Source: an uncultured Erysipelotrichaceae bacterium
Lineage (GTDB): Bacteria > Bacillota_I > Bacilli_A > Erysipelotrichales > Erysipelotrichaceae
Assembly (NCBI GenBank): GCA_900315065.1
Contig: OMXQ01000013.1
Location: 1 to 40,017, forward strand
DNA length: 40,017 nt
Direction: 5' to 3'
Shown piece after piece: positions 29,848 to 37,794 of the stretch. Below the pieces are notes generated by a model, which was given only the letters and a program-made list of their open reading frames with translations, ran no database searches and had not been told where the DNA came from. The position numbers were made by a program, and so were the translations under genes. Each line of letters starts with the position of its first letter. Position 1 is the stretch's first letter.

Positions 29848-30609
29848 ATGCTTGGTTTTCCAAAGTTAAAACAGCAGGCAAAAAAGCTGTTTCGTAATAA
29901 ATACTGGCCGGCAGTGTGGGCAGGTTTTTTATTGGTCATCGCTTCCTGTGATTCGTTTCTTTTTTCTTCTTCCTATCTTCATACCGATGATCCCAATATG
30001 GGATTGCCGGCGCCTTCAGAATTATTGCGGACGGTTACCAGCAGTCAGTTCTTTTATTCAATGACCTTTACGTTGTTTGTGACTTTCTTCTTTTCAGTCT
30101 TTATCGGCAATCCGATTGCTTATGGGGCAAGGTCTTATTTCCGTCATCTCAAAGACGGAAAGACAGAAAACAAATTGTATTCAGGTTTTCAGAAAAAGAA
30201 CTGGCTCAGAGTTTCTGCCTTATTGCTGTGGAAGGATCTGATTTGTTTTGTCTGGGGCTTGTTATTGATTGTGCCGGGTATTATGAAGAGCTATGAGTAT
30301 AAGTTTGTGCCTTATATTCTGGAAGAACATCCAATGATGTCCAGTGCGGATGTATTGAAGTATTCTTCCAATCTGACAAAGGGACACAAGATGGAGCTTT
30401 TCAAACTGGATCTGTCCTTTATCGGCTGGTTTCTGATCCAGGTAGTGACATTTGATCTGGCCGGGATCTTCTATGCAGGGCCATATTTCTATACTACCCA
30501 GGCACTTGCTTATATTGAAATTTCTGAAGCAGCCGCAAAACAGCGCAGAGCGGATGCAGACAGGAATTATAAAAAGAACCGCAGCAGCAGAAAGAAGGAA
30601 AACGCATGA
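29848..30609 (+). CDS. DUF975 family membrane protein (short form)
   Basis: 253 residues with about five hydrophobic segments. The N-terminal motif LGFPKLKQQAKKLFRNKYW and the diagnostic block IVPGIMKSYEYKFVPYILEE, then MMSSADVLKYSSNLTKGHK and the helix DLAGIFYAGPYFYTTQA, identify DUF975. It is shorter than the minus-strand homologue at 1641-3137 and has no soluble linker. AAAGGAG precedes the start and a TATAAT lies at 29819-29824. Its stop overlaps the start of the next gene (ATGA), so it is co-translated with the Rrf2 regulator. Confidence 0.85.
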   Translation: MLGFPKLKQQAKKLFRNKYWPAVWAGFLLVIASCDSFLFSSSYLHTDDPNMGLPAPSELLRTVTSSQFFYSMTFTLFVTFFFSVFIGNPIAYGARSYFRHLKDGKTENKLYSGFQKKNWLRVSALLLWKDLICFVWGLLLIVPGIMKSYEYKFVPYILEEHPMMSSADVLKYSSNLTKGHKMELFKLDLSFIGWFLIQVVTFDLAGIFYAGPYFYTTQALAYIEISEAAAKQRRADADRNYKKNRSSRKKENA

Positions 30610-31055
30610 AATTCTCAACAAGAGGCAGATATACACTGCGTATGTTAAGTGACATTGCTATTCATCAGGAAAACGATGTTTTTGTGTCTTTATTGGAAAT
30701 CAGCAGGAGACAGAATATTTCCTTCAAGTATCTGGAAAGACTCATTCCCCCGTTAGTCAAAGGCGGGTATCTGGAAAGTGCCAAGGGAAGAGAAGGCGGC
30801 TATCGTCTGAAGAAAAAGCCGGAAGATATCTCAATTGATAAAATTCTGACGATTACGGATTCGCTTGTGCCGGTCGCCTGTCTCAAAGGCAATCCTGAAG
30901 AATGCGGGCATTATCAGGTCTGCACAACCGTAGGCATGTGGAAAGCCTTCCAGCAGAACATGCATGCTTTCTTTGCTCAATATACAATCCGGGATCTGAT
31001 TGACGGCAGACTGGCACTGCCAGGACAGACGCTGACAGAAGAACAGGAATCATAA
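30606..31055 (+). CDS. Rrf2-family transcriptional regulator with three cysteines
   Basis: 149 residues. The N-terminal winged helix (MKFSTRGRYTLRMLSDIA, EISRRQNISFKYLERLI, then the wing KGREGGYRL) is a clear Rrf2 domain. Cys92, Cys100 and Cys106 (ACLKGNPEECGHYQVC) are close to the IscR cluster cysteines, so it probably binds an iron-sulfur cluster and senses iron-sulfur status, NO or oxygen. CymR-type members lack these cysteines. Target genes are not evident. It is coupled to the DUF975 gene by a four-base overlap, and a B3/B4-domain gene follows closely. Confidence 0.9.
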   Translation: MKFSTRGRYTLRMLSDIAIHQENDVFVSLLEISRRQNISFKYLERLIPPLVKGGYLESAKGREGGYRLKKKPEDISIDKILTITDSLVPVACLKGNPEECGHYQVCTTVGMWKAFQQNMHAFFAQYTIRDLIDGRLALPGQTLTEEQES

Positions 31056-31082
31056 GCAGAATGACTTATAAGGGGATTGTTT

Positions 31083-31760
31083 ATGAAATGTCAGGCAGAA
31101 AAAGCAGTGATTGATAAAGGTGTCAGGATCCTCTATGCCGAAGTAGAAAATATTGACAATACGCACTACGCAGAAGGATGGAAAGAAGACAGAGAAAAAA
31201 GAATAGAAGCAATCAAAGCTTCCATCCAGGATCTGGATGTACATGCTGATCCGATCCTGGAAGGCTATAATCTTCTTCATGATGCCTTTGGTGTAAAAAG
31301 AAGAAAGACCATCCCGGCCAGTGAGAATCTGATCAGGCTGGTCAGAAAGAACGGAGACCTTTTCTCTGTCAATCAGGCAGTAGATATTTATAATCTGATT
31401 TCATTGGAATCAAAGCTGGCACTCGGCGCACATGATATCGATCACATTGACGGGAACTTTACGCTGAGGTTGACAGACGGAAGTGAATCTTTCATTCCGA
31501 TCGGCCAGAGTGAATCCATCGGTGTCAAAGCAGGTGAATATTGTTATTGCGATGATTCCAATGCAGTATTATGCCGACTGGAAGTAAGACAAGTTGAAAA
31601 GACCAAGGTCACGGAAGAAACCAGAAACATTGTGTATATCGTCCAGGGCAATGAAGCAACGCCATATGAATTATTGCGGAAAACTGCAGAAAAGATCATT
31701 GCGGATACGACAAAGTATTGCGGCGGAAACGGAAAAGTCATTGAACCGGGAATCATCTGA
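31083..31760 (+). CDS. B3/B4 domain protein (PheT B3/B4-like)
   Basis: 225 residues. The central region (SVNQAVDIYNLISLESKLALGAHDIDHIDGNFTLRL) matches the B3/B4 domain of phenylalanyl-tRNA synthetase beta chains, found as stand-alone proteins that may check or hydrolyse mischarged tRNAs. The C-terminal part carries DTTKYCGGNGKVIEPG. The ATG at 31083 follows AGGGG at 7 bases; a TTG two codons earlier is less likely. It is probably in an operon with the Rrf2 gene upstream and the thioredoxin-like gene 2 bases downstream. The function is known only at family level. Confidence 0.8.
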   Translation: MKCQAEKAVIDKGVRILYAEVENIDNTHYAEGWKEDREKRIEAIKASIQDLDVHADPILEGYNLLHDAFGVKRRKTIPASENLIRLVRKNGDLFSVNQAVDIYNLISLESKLALGAHDIDHIDGNFTLRLTDGSESFIPIGQSESIGVKAGEYCYCDDSNAVLCRLEVRQVEKTKVTEETRNIVYIVQGNEATPYELLRKTAEKIIADTTKYCGGNGKVIEPGII

Positions 31761-31762
31761 AT

Positions 31763-32092
31763 ATGCAGGAAATTCATTCTTATTCCCAATTGCAGGAAGC
31801 ATTGAAACAGAAGCTGCAGGTTGTTTTCTTTTCTTCCCATGCGTGCAGTGTCTGCACTGTGGACCTTCCGGAAGTGGAAAAGATCTGTGATCGATATCAG
31901 GTACCTTTGCTGCAGGTAAAGGTGGAAGAAGTACCGGAAGCAGCCGGCCAGAACAATGTCTTTTCTTTGCCCGCAGTGCTTGTTTTCTACAAGAGCAGAG
32001 AAATAGACAGACAAGCCCGTTTCATTGATTTTGAGCGCCTGAAACATTGTCTCCAACAATATCAGAATATTCAGAATCCTTCTTCATTTTGA
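31763..32092 (+). CDS. Thioredoxin-like protein
   Basis: 109 residues with a thioredoxin fold: FFSSHACSVCTVDLPEVEKI has the redox pair Cys28-x-x-Cys31, and FSLPAVLVFYKSREID has the conserved cis-proline. It lacks the WCGPC of true thioredoxin, so it resembles small reductases such as YtpP. It starts 2 bases after the preceding stop, so it is translationally coupled to the B3/B4 gene. Partner unknown. Confidence 0.82.
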   Translation: MQEIHSYSQLQEALKQKLQVVFFSSHACSVCTVDLPEVEKICDRYQVPLLQVKVEEVPEAAGQNNVFSLPAVLVFYKSREIDRQARFIDFERLKHCLQQYQNIQNPSSF

Positions 32093-32111
32093 ACAATAAG
32101 TAGTAATCAGG

Positions 32112-32139
32112 CAGGAATTGTTGACAATTCCTGTTTATT
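32112..32139 (+). terminator. Hairpin after the thioredoxin-like gene
   Basis: A perfect 9-bp stem CAGGAATTG/CAATTCCTG with a TTGA loop, then TTTATT. The T tail is weak, and the loop and arm contain a TTGACA that could be a -35, so it may be a terminator, part of a promoter, or both. Confidence 0.5.
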
Positions 32140-32143
32140 GGCG

Positions 32144-32173
32144 TTGTAATATTGGGAAAAGGTCGTATATAAT
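32144..32173 (+). promoter_or_regulatory. Promoter of the TVP38-type gene
   Basis: TTGTAA (32144-32149), 18-base spacer and TATAAT (32168-32173). A second overlapping option, TTGACA (32121-32126), 18-base spacer and TGTAAT, could act as an upstream start. Confidence 0.6.
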
Positions 32174-32198
32174 ACTTTTCGTTAAATTTGAGGAAACA

Positions 32199-32897
32199 AT
32201 GGCTAAAAAAGTTAAAGCACTGAGTAAAAAAGGCGCAGTATTGATCATTCTCGGATTGATTATCCTGACTGCCTTTGTCATATATAAAGTTTATGGTCAG
32301 ACGCTGATGGATTTGTGGAAACTGCTGGAAACAGGAGACCAGGATGCCTTGGCTGCGTATCTGGATTCCCAGGGCAGATTCGGCGGTTATGTCGCCATCA
32401 TTGTCATCAGTATTCTCCAGGTTGTGAGTATTGTGATTCCGGGTATGATCATCCAGATTGCTTCGGCTTTGATCTACGGATGGTGGAGAGCTTTCCTGCT
32501 TTGCTGGGGAGGATTTACATTGGGCAATGTGATTGTCTTTGTGGTCGCAAGAATCTTCGGCAAATCACTGGAAGTTGTCACTGAGTCCCAGCAGAAAAAC
32601 AGCTGGCTGATGGAAAAGATCAACCAGGGAAATCCGGTTCTGGTTATTGCCGTAGCTTGTATGATTCCAGGTATTCCTAACGGTATTATTCCTTATATTG
32701 CGGCGCGCTCAAAGATTACATTAAAAGGTTTCGCTTCAGCAGTTGCAGGTTCGAGCTGGATTCAGATTCTGCTCAACTGCATCGTCGGCCATTTCTTAAT
32801 CAGAGGCGAGTGGTTCTATGTTATTGCCTCCTTTGCATTGCAGGGCCTGCTGATTTATCTTGTTATCAAAAACAGAGATAAATTGATGAAGGCTTAA
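32199..32897 (+). CDS. TVP38/TMEM64-type (VTT domain, DedA-like) membrane protein
   Basis: 232 residues. A basic N-terminus leads to a first hydrophobic helix (LIILGLIILTAFVIYKVYG), followed by further hydrophobic helices. The VTT/SNARE-associated motif is seen as VIVISILQVVSIVIPGMIIQ, GWWRAFLLCWGGFTLGNV and later CMIPGIPNGIIPYIAARS, including the short re-entrant-loop pattern with G and P. Family members are implicated in lipid scrambling. GAGGAA precedes the ATG at 32199, and a longer ORF upstream starts within the promoter. Confidence 0.85.
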   Translation: MAKKVKALSKKGAVLIILGLIILTAFVIYKVYGQTLMDLWKLLETGDQDALAAYLDSQGRFGGYVAIIVISILQVVSIVIPGMIIQIASALIYGWWRAFLLCWGGFTLGNVIVFVVARIFGKSLEVVTESQQKNSWLMEKINQGNPVLVIAVACMIPGIPNGIIPYIAARSKITLKGFASAVAGSSWIQILLNCIVGHFLIRGEWFYVIASFALQGLLIYLVIKNRDKLMKA

Positions 32898-32898
32898 T

Positions 32899-33027
32899 TT
32901 ATAAACTGTATTTTCTGCTTAATTCAGTAAATACACTTTCAGCGTTTTCAAGTCTGCCTTCAGATGCAGATTTACGTGCATGCGCAAGTCTTGCGAGTAT
33001 TTCATCATATACTGCAGACGGAAAATA
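32899..33027 (-). pseudogene. Truncated antitoxin-like C-terminus
   Basis: The minus strand between TGA (33028-33030) and TAA (32899-32901) is open for 42 codons, and its translation, YDEILARLARARKSASEG followed by RLENAESVFTELSRKY, has the pattern of the C-terminal half of Phd/YefM/ParD-type antitoxins (an amphipathic helix, then 'EGR...EVF.EL.KY'). There is no start codon in frame, so it is likely a fragment. No toxin partner is next to it. It abuts the stop of the TVP38-type gene. Confidence 0.45.
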
Positions 33028-33125
33028 TCATTGAAAAAATGATTCGGAGAAACTTTTTCTGTTTCTATGATTAATAGTTGTTATTCATTCAATGACATTG
33101 GGATTTCCGTCTTTTTATTTGTTTT

Positions 33126-33134
33126 TGCTATAAT
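33126..33134 (+). promoter_or_regulatory. Extended -10 promoter of the phosphoglucomutase gene
   Basis: TGCTATAAT, TATAAT at 33129-33134 with the TGn extension; followed by a GGAGG ribosome binding site. Confidence 0.62.
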
Positions 33135-33170
33135 GAAAGCAGATTATAAATTACTGGAGGATAAATCATA

Positions 33171-34868
33171 ATGTCTAAATACATGGATCGTTATAATGAA
33201 TGGCTGTCTCATCTTGAAGACAGTGATCCTTTGAAAGCGGAATTGCTTGGCTTGAAAGATAATGAAGCAGAAATTGAAGATCGTTTCTACAAGGATCTTT
33301 CTTTTGGTACTGCCGGCTTGAGAGGAAAGCTTGGTGCTGGTACCAACAGAATGAATTTCCTGACGGTAGGCAAAGCAACCCAGGGCCTGGCTGCGTACAT
33401 TGCTGCGCATGGCCAGGAAGCTATGGACAAGGGTGTTGTCATTGCCCATGATCCGCGTCATTTTTCCAAAGAGTTTTCTGAACTGGCTGCTGGTATTTTA
33501 GCTGCTGCAGGAATCAAAGTATATACTTTCCCGGATCTGCGGCCGACGCCGGAATTAGCTTTCATGATCCGCAAGCTCGGTACTGTTTCCGGTATTAACA
33601 TTACTTCTTCCCACAACCCGAAGGAATACAACGGCTTCAAGGCTTATTGGGAAGACGGGTGCCAGGTTTCCAGCCAGGTGGCAGACGGCATGACGAAAGA
33701 AATCAATGCGGTGGATATCTGGACCGGCATTCATAAGAGTGATTTTGCAGAAGGCGTAAAGAGCGGAAAGATTACAGTTCTGGATGAAACCTACGACAGA
33801 ATGTATCTCGATAAGATTGAAAGCTTAGCAATTCATTCCGGTGATGAACTGGATCTTTCCATTCCGTTAGTCTATACACCATTGAACGGCTGCGGTTCCA
33901 TTCCTTTCCGTCAGATGTTGAACGACAGGGGTTTCAATAACTGGAAGATTGTGCCGGAACAGGAAAATCCGGATCCTGATTTTACGACGGTTGGTTATCC
34001 GAACCCGGAAGATCCGAAGGCTTTTGCCTTAAGTGAAAAGTATGGTCGTGAATTCGGGGCTGAATTATTGATGGCAACGGATCCTGATTCTGATCGTTTT
34101 GCGATTGAAATTCGTGACGGCAATGGCAATTATGTTCCGCTGAACGGCAACCAGACTGGGTATCTTTTAGTCAACTATATTCTTGAGGGGCATAAGACAG
34201 CCGGTACACTTCCTGAAAAGGGTGCCATGGTCAAGTCCATTGTTACAAGTACTTTGTCTACATTGATCGCAAAGTCTTATGGGGTTGAGATGTTTGAAAC
34301 TTTGACTGGTTTCAAGAACATCTGCGGCAAGATTCCGTATCTTCATGAACATGGTTATACCTATTTGTTCGGTTATGAAGAGTCTGTTGGCTACGCAGCC
34401 TGCGAAGATATCCGTGACAAGGATGGTATTTCTGCCGGCATGTTGGTAGCAGAAGCTGCAGCTTATTTCAGAAAGCAGGGCAAGACGCTTTGGGATGTCT
34501 TACAGGAAATTTATGCCAAGTACGGGTATTTTGCAGAAGATGAGCCGAATATTGTACTGGATGGTATTCCTGGGGCAGAGCGCATCAGGAGAATGATGAG
34601 CTGGATCCGCAGCAATCTTCCGCAGGAAGTTGCCGGGGCAAAAGTAGTAAAGGTCATTGATTACATCAACGGCTATGAAGATATTCCTGCCCAGAATGCA
34701 TTGCGTTTCTTCCTGGACAACGGGTCCTGGTTTGCGATCCGGCCAAGCGGCACGGAACCGAAGATCAAGTTCTATTTCTATTCCAACCAGGATTCCAGAG
34801 AAAAGGCTCTGGCTGTAAACAAGGCAGTCAGAGAAGAAATTCTGGCATTGATTCAAAGCGTAGAGTAA
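33171..34868 (+). CDS. pgcA: Phosphoglucomutase (alpha-D-phosphohexomutase family)
   Basis: 565-residue enzyme interconverting glucose-1-phosphate and glucose-6-phosphate. The catalytic phosphoserine loop is GINITSSHNPKEYNG (Ser146/147), the magnesium loop is ATDPDSDR, the sugar-binding loop is FGYEESVGY and the phosphate-binding loop is RPSGTEPKIKFYF, all in the usual order. The N-terminal FGTAGLRGKLGAG supports the PgcA/PGM-type subfamily of Bacillota. GGAGG precedes the ATG. It supplies glucose-1-phosphate for polysaccharide and UDP-glucose synthesis, complementing Pgi in this window. Confidence 0.95.
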   Translation: MSKYMDRYNEWLSHLEDSDPLKAELLGLKDNEAEIEDRFYKDLSFGTAGLRGKLGAGTNRMNFLTVGKATQGLAAYIAAHGQEAMDKGVVIAHDPRHFSKEFSELAAGILAAAGIKVYTFPDLRPTPELAFMIRKLGTVSGINITSSHNPKEYNGFKAYWEDGCQVSSQVADGMTKEINAVDIWTGIHKSDFAEGVKSGKITVLDETYDRMYLDKIESLAIHSGDELDLSIPLVYTPLNGCGSIPFRQMLNDRGFNNWKIVPEQENPDPDFTTVGYPNPEDPKAFALSEKYGREFGAELLMATDPDSDRFAIEIRDGNGNYVPLNGNQTGYLLVNYILEGHKTAGTLPEKGAMVKSIVTSTLSTLIAKSYGVEMFETLTGFKNICGKIPYLHEHGYTYLFGYEESVGYAACEDIRDKDGISAGMLVAEAAAYFRKQGKTLWDVLQEIYAKYGYFAEDEPNIVLDGIPGAERIRRMMSWIRSNLPQEVAGAKVVKVIDYINGYEDIPAQNALRFFLDNGSWFAIRPSGTEPKIKFYFYSNQDSREKALAVNKAVREEILALIQSVE

Positions 34869-34874
34869 ACACAG

Positions 34875-34906
34875 AAGGTACATGCCGCAAGGTTGTGTGC
34901 CTTTTC
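34875..34906 (+). terminator. Terminator after the phosphoglucomutase gene
   Basis: AAGGTACA pairs with TGTGCCTT (one G-U), with a GCC-GCAA-GGT inner stem, then TTTTC. Confidence 0.7.
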
Positions 34907-34935
34907 TTTGTCTGTGCTCACGAAGGCTTTTCGTC

Positions 34936-34941
34936 TATAAT
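34936..34941 (+). promoter_or_regulatory. -10 box of the pil operon
   Basis: Perfect TATAAT about 40 bases before pilB, with no well-spaced -35. The leader is A/T-rich and a GAGGT ribosome binding site follows. Confidence 0.4.
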
Positions 34942-34982
34942 ATTGTTGTCAAATCTTTTTTATATGAGTCTGAGGTCCAGCC

Positions 34983-36671
34983 ATGAAAAATTTACGATTA
35001 GGTGAAATGCTGGTTAATGTCGGAATTCTGTCAGAAGAACAGGTTAATCAGGCATTGGCTTTACAGAAAGGTACCGGCAAAAGATTAGGTACTGTTCTTG
35101 TCGAAAACAAGCTTATTACAGAAACACAGTTGATTGATACCCTGCGCATGCAGCTTGGTATTGATTTTATTGATCTCAATAATGCCAAGATTGATCCAAT
35201 CATGGCCAAGTACATTCCTAAGACCATAGCCAGACAATATCGGATTGTGCCGGTCAAGGTTGAGGGTGACAAGTTGTGGATTGCCATGGAAGATCCGCTG
35301 AATTTCCGTGCTTTGGAAGCTGCCAAGGAAGTTTCCAGAAAGCGGGTTATTCCCCTGATTGCTTATTCCAATGCAGTTTCCCGTGCTTTGTCTGTCATTT
35401 ATGAAAATGAAGGTGCTGCTTTGGCAATTGAGCAGATGCAGGAAGAAAGAGGCGTTTCCATTGATGAAGCTGCCAATGCGGCAAAGGCAGAAAGCGACGC
35501 TTCGGCTGCACCTACTGTCAAGCTGGTCAATAGTATTCTGGAAAGAGGCATCGCTGAAAAAGCTTCCGATATTCATATCGAACCAAGAGAAACGGAGATG
35601 GTTGTCAGAATCAGAGTTGACGGCAGATTGAATCAGATTCTGACCATTCCGAAAGATCTGCAGGCTGCTGTCATTTCCCGTTTCAAAGTCATGGGCGGTA
35701 TGAATATTACAGAAAGAAGAGTGCCGCAGGATGGTCGTGCGGTTGCCCGCCGGCCGGATGGCAGAAATATCGATCTTCGTATGAGTACTTTGCCTACGAT
35801 TTACGGAGAAAAGATCGTTATCCGTTTATTGCAGAGAGATCCGAAGATGCTGAATCGAAGAGGCATTGGTATTACGGAAAAAGACAATGCCAAGTTTGAC
35901 AGAGTTCTTGAAAACTCAGCCGGCATGATTCTGATTGTGGGTCCTACCGGATCAGGTAAAACTTCTACTTTGTATACGATGATTCAGGAACTCAGGAAAG
36001 ACGACGTCAATATGATTTCTCTGGAAGATCCGGTAGAATTCCAGATTGACGGAGTTACCCAGGTTGCCATCAATGAAAAAGTGGGCATGACATTTGCGTC
36101 TGCTTTGCGTGCGTGTCTGAGACAGGACCCGGATATCATCTGTGTTGGTGAAATCAGAGATGGTGAAACTGCTGAAATTGCCATGCAGGCAGCGATGACT
36201 GGTCATCTTGTCTTGTCTACTATTCATACAGAAGACGCAGTGAGCGCAATTGACAGATTGAAAGACCTGGGTATTGAGCCGTATCTGATCGGCGGTTCTG
36301 TCAGAGCTATTATTTCCCAGCGTCTGTTGAGAAGAATCTGTCCGAATTGCAGAGAAGAAGTAAAGCCTTCTGCCCAGATGCTTGACCTGGCTGGTATCCG
36401 TCATCCTGAAATGTATCATTTCTATCATGGCAAAGGTTGTCATATGTGTTTTGATTCCGGTTACAGAGGCAGAATCGGCGTGTTTGAAATCTTAACGATG
36501 AATTCCCGGTTAAGAGATGCCATTACTTCCGGTATGAGTTCAACTGAACTGCGCAAGCTGGTCAAAGACCAGGGCGACTTTGTACCGATGCTTGATAACG
36601 CCAGAGATCTGGTTGAAAAGGGTATTACGACTCTGGATGAAGTTGTCCGCAAAGTCGCAACGATCGAATAA
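34983..36671 (+). CDS. pilB: Type IV pilus assembly ATPase PilB with tandem MshEN motif
   Basis: 562-residue GspE/PilB family hexameric ATPase that powers pilus extension. Residues 5-57 are two 24-residue MshEN motifs (RLGEMLVNVGILSEEQ... ALALQ and RLGTVLVENKLITETQ... LRMQ), the c-di-GMP-binding signature. Later domains: Walker A GPTGSGKTS (~320-328), Asp box, Walker B DPDIICVGEIRDGET, His box STIHTEDAVSAIDRL and a zinc site from CPNC (~454) and CHMC (~486). pilT follows 11 bases later. First gene of a pilBTC-pilin group. Confidence 0.95.
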   Translation: MKNLRLGEMLVNVGILSEEQVNQALALQKGTGKRLGTVLVENKLITETQLIDTLRMQLGIDFIDLNNAKIDPIMAKYIPKTIARQYRIVPVKVEGDKLWIAMEDPLNFRALEAAKEVSRKRVIPLIAYSNAVSRALSVIYENEGAALAIEQMQEERGVSIDEAANAAKAESDASAAPTVKLVNSILERGIAEKASDIHIEPRETEMVVRIRVDGRLNQILTIPKDLQAAVISRFKVMGGMNITERRVPQDGRAVARRPDGRNIDLRMSTLPTIYGEKIVIRLLQRDPKMLNRRGIGITEKDNAKFDRVLENSAGMILIVGPTGSGKTSTLYTMIQELRKDDVNMISLEDPVEFQIDGVTQVAINEKVGMTFASALRACLRQDPDIICVGEIRDGETAEIAMQAAMTGHLVLSTIHTEDAVSAIDRLKDLGIEPYLIGGSVRAIISQRLLRRICPNCREEVKPSAQMLDLAGIRHPEMYHFYHGKGCHMCFDSGYRGRIGVFEILTMNSRLRDAITSGMSSTELRKLVKDQGDFVPMLDNARDLVEKGITTLDEVVRKVATIE

Positions 36672-36682
36672 CAGGAGCAGGT

Positions 36683-37774
36683 ATGATTCAGATTGAAGAA
36701 TTAGTCACCATGGCAGCACAAGCCAAAGCATCTGATATTCATTTATCATGCGGGGTACCGCCCAAGTTCAGAATTGACGGTCAGCTGCAGGATGGTACAA
36801 ACGAAGCACTGACGCATGAGGATTGTGAGTCTTATGCAAAAAGACTTGCTGGTGAGAGATATGAAGAAATTGCCGGGATTGGGGAACTGGATGCATCTGA
36901 AACCATTTCCGGTCACCGCGTGCGTATCAATCTGTTCCGCCAGCAGGGTTCCTGTGCGGCTACACTAAGAATTCTTGCGGACAGCATTCCTGCTTTGAAT
37001 ACCCTCGGCTTGCCGCCGGTTGTCAATGAATTTTCTACCTGGCAGAAGGGAATCATTCTGGTTACAGGTGAAACAGGATCAGGCAAGTCTACAACTCTGG
37101 CTGCCATCCTGGATCAGATCAACCACACCAGAAGAGAACACATTATAACGTTGGAAGATCCGATTGAATATGTGTATCATCCTGATCTTTGTCTGATCAA
37201 CCAGCGGAGCATCGGGGAAGATACCAGAACTTACGCAGACGGCTTAAGAGCTATCCTGCGTGAAGATCCGGATATTATCCTGATTGGCGAAATGAGAGAT
37301 AGTGAAACGATTGAAACTGCCATGACGGCAGCTGAAACGGGTCATCTTGTGTTTGCCACATTGCATACAAACAGTGCCGTAGATTCCATTGACAGAATTG
37401 TCGGTACCTTCCCTGCAGAAAGACAGCCGCAGGTAAGATTGCAATTGTCTGCAACACTGAAGGCAGTTCTTTCCCAGCAGTTATTGCTGAGAAAAGAAGG
37501 ACACGGAAGAGCAGCAGCGTGCGAAGCAATGATTGTTACGCCTGCCATCCGCAATATGATCCGGGAAGGAAATACCCCGCAGATGCAGTCTGCTTTGCTG
37601 TCCAGTGCAAATCTTGGTTCCATCACCATGGACAATTGTCTGATCAAAATGGTTAAGGACAACACTATATCCGCAAAGACTGCAGTTGAAGCAGCCGCAG
37701 ATCCTGATTACGTGAAAAAGAATGCCGGAACCGGCGGTTTTCAGGCAAGAACGATTTCCTATCGTACTTATTGA
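36683..37774 (+). CDS. pilT: Twitching motility/retraction ATPase PilT
   Basis: 363-residue ATPase that depolymerises the pilus. Walker A GETGSGKST (~129-137), Walker B DPDIILIGEMRDSET, His box ATLHTNSAVDSIDRI and the C-terminal block QVRLQLSATLKAVLSQQLL are typical of PilT, including the RMRDSE-like motif. It lacks the MshEN and zinc segments of PilB. CAGGAGCAGG precedes the ATG. Co-transcribed with pilB and pilC. Presence of both PilB and PilT suggests retractile, motile pili. Confidence 0.95.
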   Translation: MIQIEELVTMAAQAKASDIHLSCGVPPKFRIDGQLQDGTNEALTHEDCESYAKRLAGERYEEIAGIGELDASETISGHRVRINLFRQQGSCAATLRILADSIPALNTLGLPPVVNEFSTWQKGIILVTGETGSGKSTTLAAILDQINHTRREHIITLEDPIEYVYHPDLCLINQRSIGEDTRTYADGLRAILREDPDIILIGEMRDSETIETAMTAAETGHLVFATLHTNSAVDSIDRIVGTFPAERQPQVRLQLSATLKAVLSQQLLLRKEGHGRAAACEAMIVTPAIRNMIREGNTPQMQSALLSSANLGSITMDNCLIKMVKDNTISAKTAVEAAADPDYVKKNAGTGGFQARTISYRTY

Positions 37775-37794
37775 GAAAGGACGGGTGAAGAAGA

